DNA of 64,000 nt from Ailanthus altissimus (Eukaryota; Streptophyta; Magnoliopsida; Sapindales; Simaroubaceae). The position numbers were made by a program, and so were the translations under genes. Within the stretch, counting starts at the first letter, position 1, and each line of letters begins with the position of its first letter. Positions 61,754-64,000 of this stretch are shown here, piece by piece. The DNA lies in NCBI GenBank assembly GCA_946807835.1, contig OX327711.1:17581501-17645500 (forward strand), read 5' to 3'. The notes beneath the pieces are model-generated. The model was not told the DNA's origin, did not search any database, and worked only from the letters and a program-made list of their open reading frames with translations.

Positions 61754-64000
61754 ATGTCGTTTGATGCGTTCAGTATGGACGGACACCAAACTTCAAATCA
61801 TAACCAGCATCCTTTCAACGACGACGACGACGACGACGTCGACTACAACTACAGCTCCTACTCCAACTTCACTTCGGCCGGAGGCGATGATTTGGCCGCC
61901 GAGCACGGCGACGTCTCCGTCGATCACGTCCAGTCTCCCGAGATCTTCGGTTACGAGGATCAGCCGGAGCCTGGCTACTCTCAGTCCCCGTTCGATTCGG
62001 TCCACGTAGAGAACGGTAACGGTACCGGAAATGTATATGGCGGCGATGACGGTGTATTTGCTTCTGACGGTCCAATTCTTCCACCTCCCACTGAGATGGA
62101 GCCCGAGGAAGGCTTCGCTCTCCGCGAATGGCGCCGGTGAGTTTGATTTTTGATGAGTTTGATTGGATCTGTTACTGTTTTACTAAGCTGTGATTTGATA
62201 TGAATTTAACTTAGCTAAACTAATTCGTGAACTGAAGTAATGAAATTTTGTTTAGCTTTGGTGTAATTTGCTCAGATCTGTTTTGTATATTACGTTTGTG
62301 CTTAGATCTGAATTCTCTGATTCCTTTTTTTATTTGTTTGTGATTTTATTATTAGTTTTGGTTGTTGAGTTGGTCATTTGCTTGAAGTGTTTTATTGTTC
62401 TGCTTTATCATATTCAAAAATTTGAGTTAATTGATGTAATTCATTGAATTGAAAGTCACTTATTTAAGCAATTGAATACAAATACCTTGTCTTTTAGTCT
62501 GGCTCCCCTGTCATCAGGTCACCAACTTCCTTCACCTTCCGGCACTGGGCAGGCGTCAGCCCCCATACACGGTCTTACGACTTTGTGGCATTTTTGTTGT
62601 GCTTAGTTTTGTTATCGAATATTTGGTTAGATCCATCGTTCTGTTTTAGGTCTGTGCCTTGCTTCTGTTTTTCTAATCGTAATTTACAACTTATGCTGAA
62701 TTATTTTTTATTTTGGTGGTTACCAATTTGGTGTGTGTTTTAAGTTTTTATAACTGGTGGATTGAAGTGTTCTCTCGTACTGTATATTTGCTAGGTTTAG
62801 AAAATTAATTGGTTGCTACCATTTATACAAATAAATAAATGGAGCTCAGTCAATCTTTTCTAGGAGCTTTTACTGTGCTCGGATTGCATCCATCCTTTTC
62901 ATTGGTAATTTAATGCTACTGGGGCATATAGCATTTGCATGGTGTATGTGTGAGCCTGGGGATGTTGGCATGTATAATTGCTGTATCATGACTCTTCTGA
63001 TCCAATCTATACTAATAGATTAGATTAATTAGAAAATCGAGGCCATGGTAAAGGAGTGTATTTTAAAATCCATACTTCTGTATGTAAACCTTTAACTGTT
63101 TGTGATATTCAAAAGTTCAATATTTCCTGAACTGTTTGTTTGGGGAGTTGGATAGAGTCTTTGATTTATTGCATCAATGTACTAGTGGTCCAGAACTCGA
63201 ATTTGAATGGTGCCATTATGTATGAAGATGTAAGGGATGCATGTCTTTGGTTACTTTTAGAGCTTTTTGTTGGGCAAGTTTGCAAGTTGGCATCATTGCC
63301 TATTCGACCTGGAGATCTCTGGTCAAGTCCTGAAAAAATCTTTATTTTATTAATTAAATCACACTAAAAAGGTAAGATGGGCCTGTGTTTGGATTCACAT
63401 AACAAACCTGTTTTTATTAACAACACCAATCCATGCAAAGGTGGATTTTATCCATAGAATTTGGATTTGGTCATAGAACTTTCTGAAAGTTCACTAAGAT
63501 TTGGAGCTTATTGCATGAATGTAGTCATTCTCTGCTCTGGCAAGGTCATTCTTAAAAATTTCTGGAGATATTTAAGCCCAAACTTATCAACAAATATAAT
63601 GTCTTATATCTCAAAAAATGCTATACTCCTTATGATTAAATTGATATAGTTCTGAGTCTCTTGTAATCATTCACTGTATTTAAGTGGTTAGACCTGATTG
63701 CATATTTTCCTGGCATTAATTAATGTAACATGTGCTGTAAATTCACATGTTATTAAGAACCTAAATACTCTATACCTGTGTGGCATGCTATGCTATGAAA
63801 CAGCTGTTTATCTGTTTCTAGCAGAAGACACTTCGAATGTCATCCTATTTTATTTCGGTGAAGATCTTTTTGTCCTTTCTAGATATCTTTATATAAATGG
63901 AGAAATTGGGATTAACTGCCAATGAGATTATTTTGATTTCTCTACCAATGAGATTTATTGTGTTTAACTGTGGTTAACCTGGTGCAGCCAAAATGCAATC
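61754..64000 (+). CDS. Clathrin light chain, 5' part (exon 1 and start of exon 2)
   Basis: Exon 1 is 61754-62136 (127 codons plus two bases, donor GTGAGT). A long intron of 1851 bases follows, and exon 2 opens at 63988 after GGTGCAG; 13 bases are visible. Joined, they read ...REWRRQNAI, the conserved start of the heavy-chain-binding helix of plant clathrin light chains. The N-terminal part [12 protein letters not shown], an acidic (D)6 run at about residues 24-29, and the ending [19 protein letters not shown] are typical. Light chains sit on the outside of clathrin triskelia and regulate coat assembly in endocytosis and at the trans-Golgi. The ATG at 61754 is chosen because the family begins MSFDAF and a TATA box lies in the upstream frame. 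The gene is cut by the window end. Confidence 0.94.

Noticed and set aside
1..64000. tRNA, rRNA or known microRNA genes
   Set aside because: No cloverleaf with A and B boxes and no rRNA core sequence was recognised by eye; a tRNA or covariance-model scan would settle this.

Overview
This is a plant nuclear window, almost certainly from a eudicot. It has AT-rich intergenic DNA, many GT-AG introns, decayed LTR retrotransposons, and orthologues of well-known plant genes. The exact species cannot be named from the sequence alone. No bacterial-type operon, CRISPR array, rRNA or tRNA was seen. Most long open frames outside the gene models below are chance frames or transposon remnants.

Region 1 (about 0.9-29.0 kb) is a head-to-tail array of soluble-epoxide-hydrolase-like alpha/beta-hydrolase genes on the + strand. 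Three members are intact five-exon genes: EH-A 11871-13473 (311 aa), EH-B 23542-25158 (311 aa) and EH-C 27535-29017 (315 aa). Three are broken: pseudogene 1 at 917-4560 carries a ~2.1 kb insertion and has lost its nucleophile Asp; pseudogene 2 at 7363-~7945 has an internal deletion; an exon-1 relic lies at 22358-22430. The spacers hold a full-length but decayed Ty1/copia element with a perfect 5-bp target duplication (14435-19050, minus strand), a ~2.85 kb solo-LTR-like element with its own 5-bp duplication (19377-22228), LTR-type debris at 5.7-11.1 kb, and a diverged repeat array at 25.79-27.2 kb.

Region 2 (29.6-37 kb, minus strand) is a complete 13-exon WAPL (wings apart-like) cohesin-release factor gene, convergent with EH-C. 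Region 3 (37-51 kb) has no genes. It holds a direct duplication of ~2.7 kb (42.29-44.98 and 45.99-48.71 kb) whose copies are separated by a ~1 kb foldback element, plus MITE-like inverted-repeat elements and simple repeats. Region 4 (51.5-59.7 kb, + strand) is a complete 17-exon CPL1-type RNA polymerase II CTD phosphatase gene with an FCP1-like catalytic domain and two double-stranded-RNA-binding domains. Region 5 (61.75 kb to the window end) is the first exon, the long first intron and the first 13 bases of exon 2 of a clathrin light chain gene.

The genes do not form one pathway. WAPL, CPL1 and clathrin light chain are housekeeping functions. The epoxide hydrolase cluster is a typical rapidly evolving tandem family. 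All exon coordinates come from reading splice sites and phase by hand. Every multi-exon model closes in frame, which is the main support for it.
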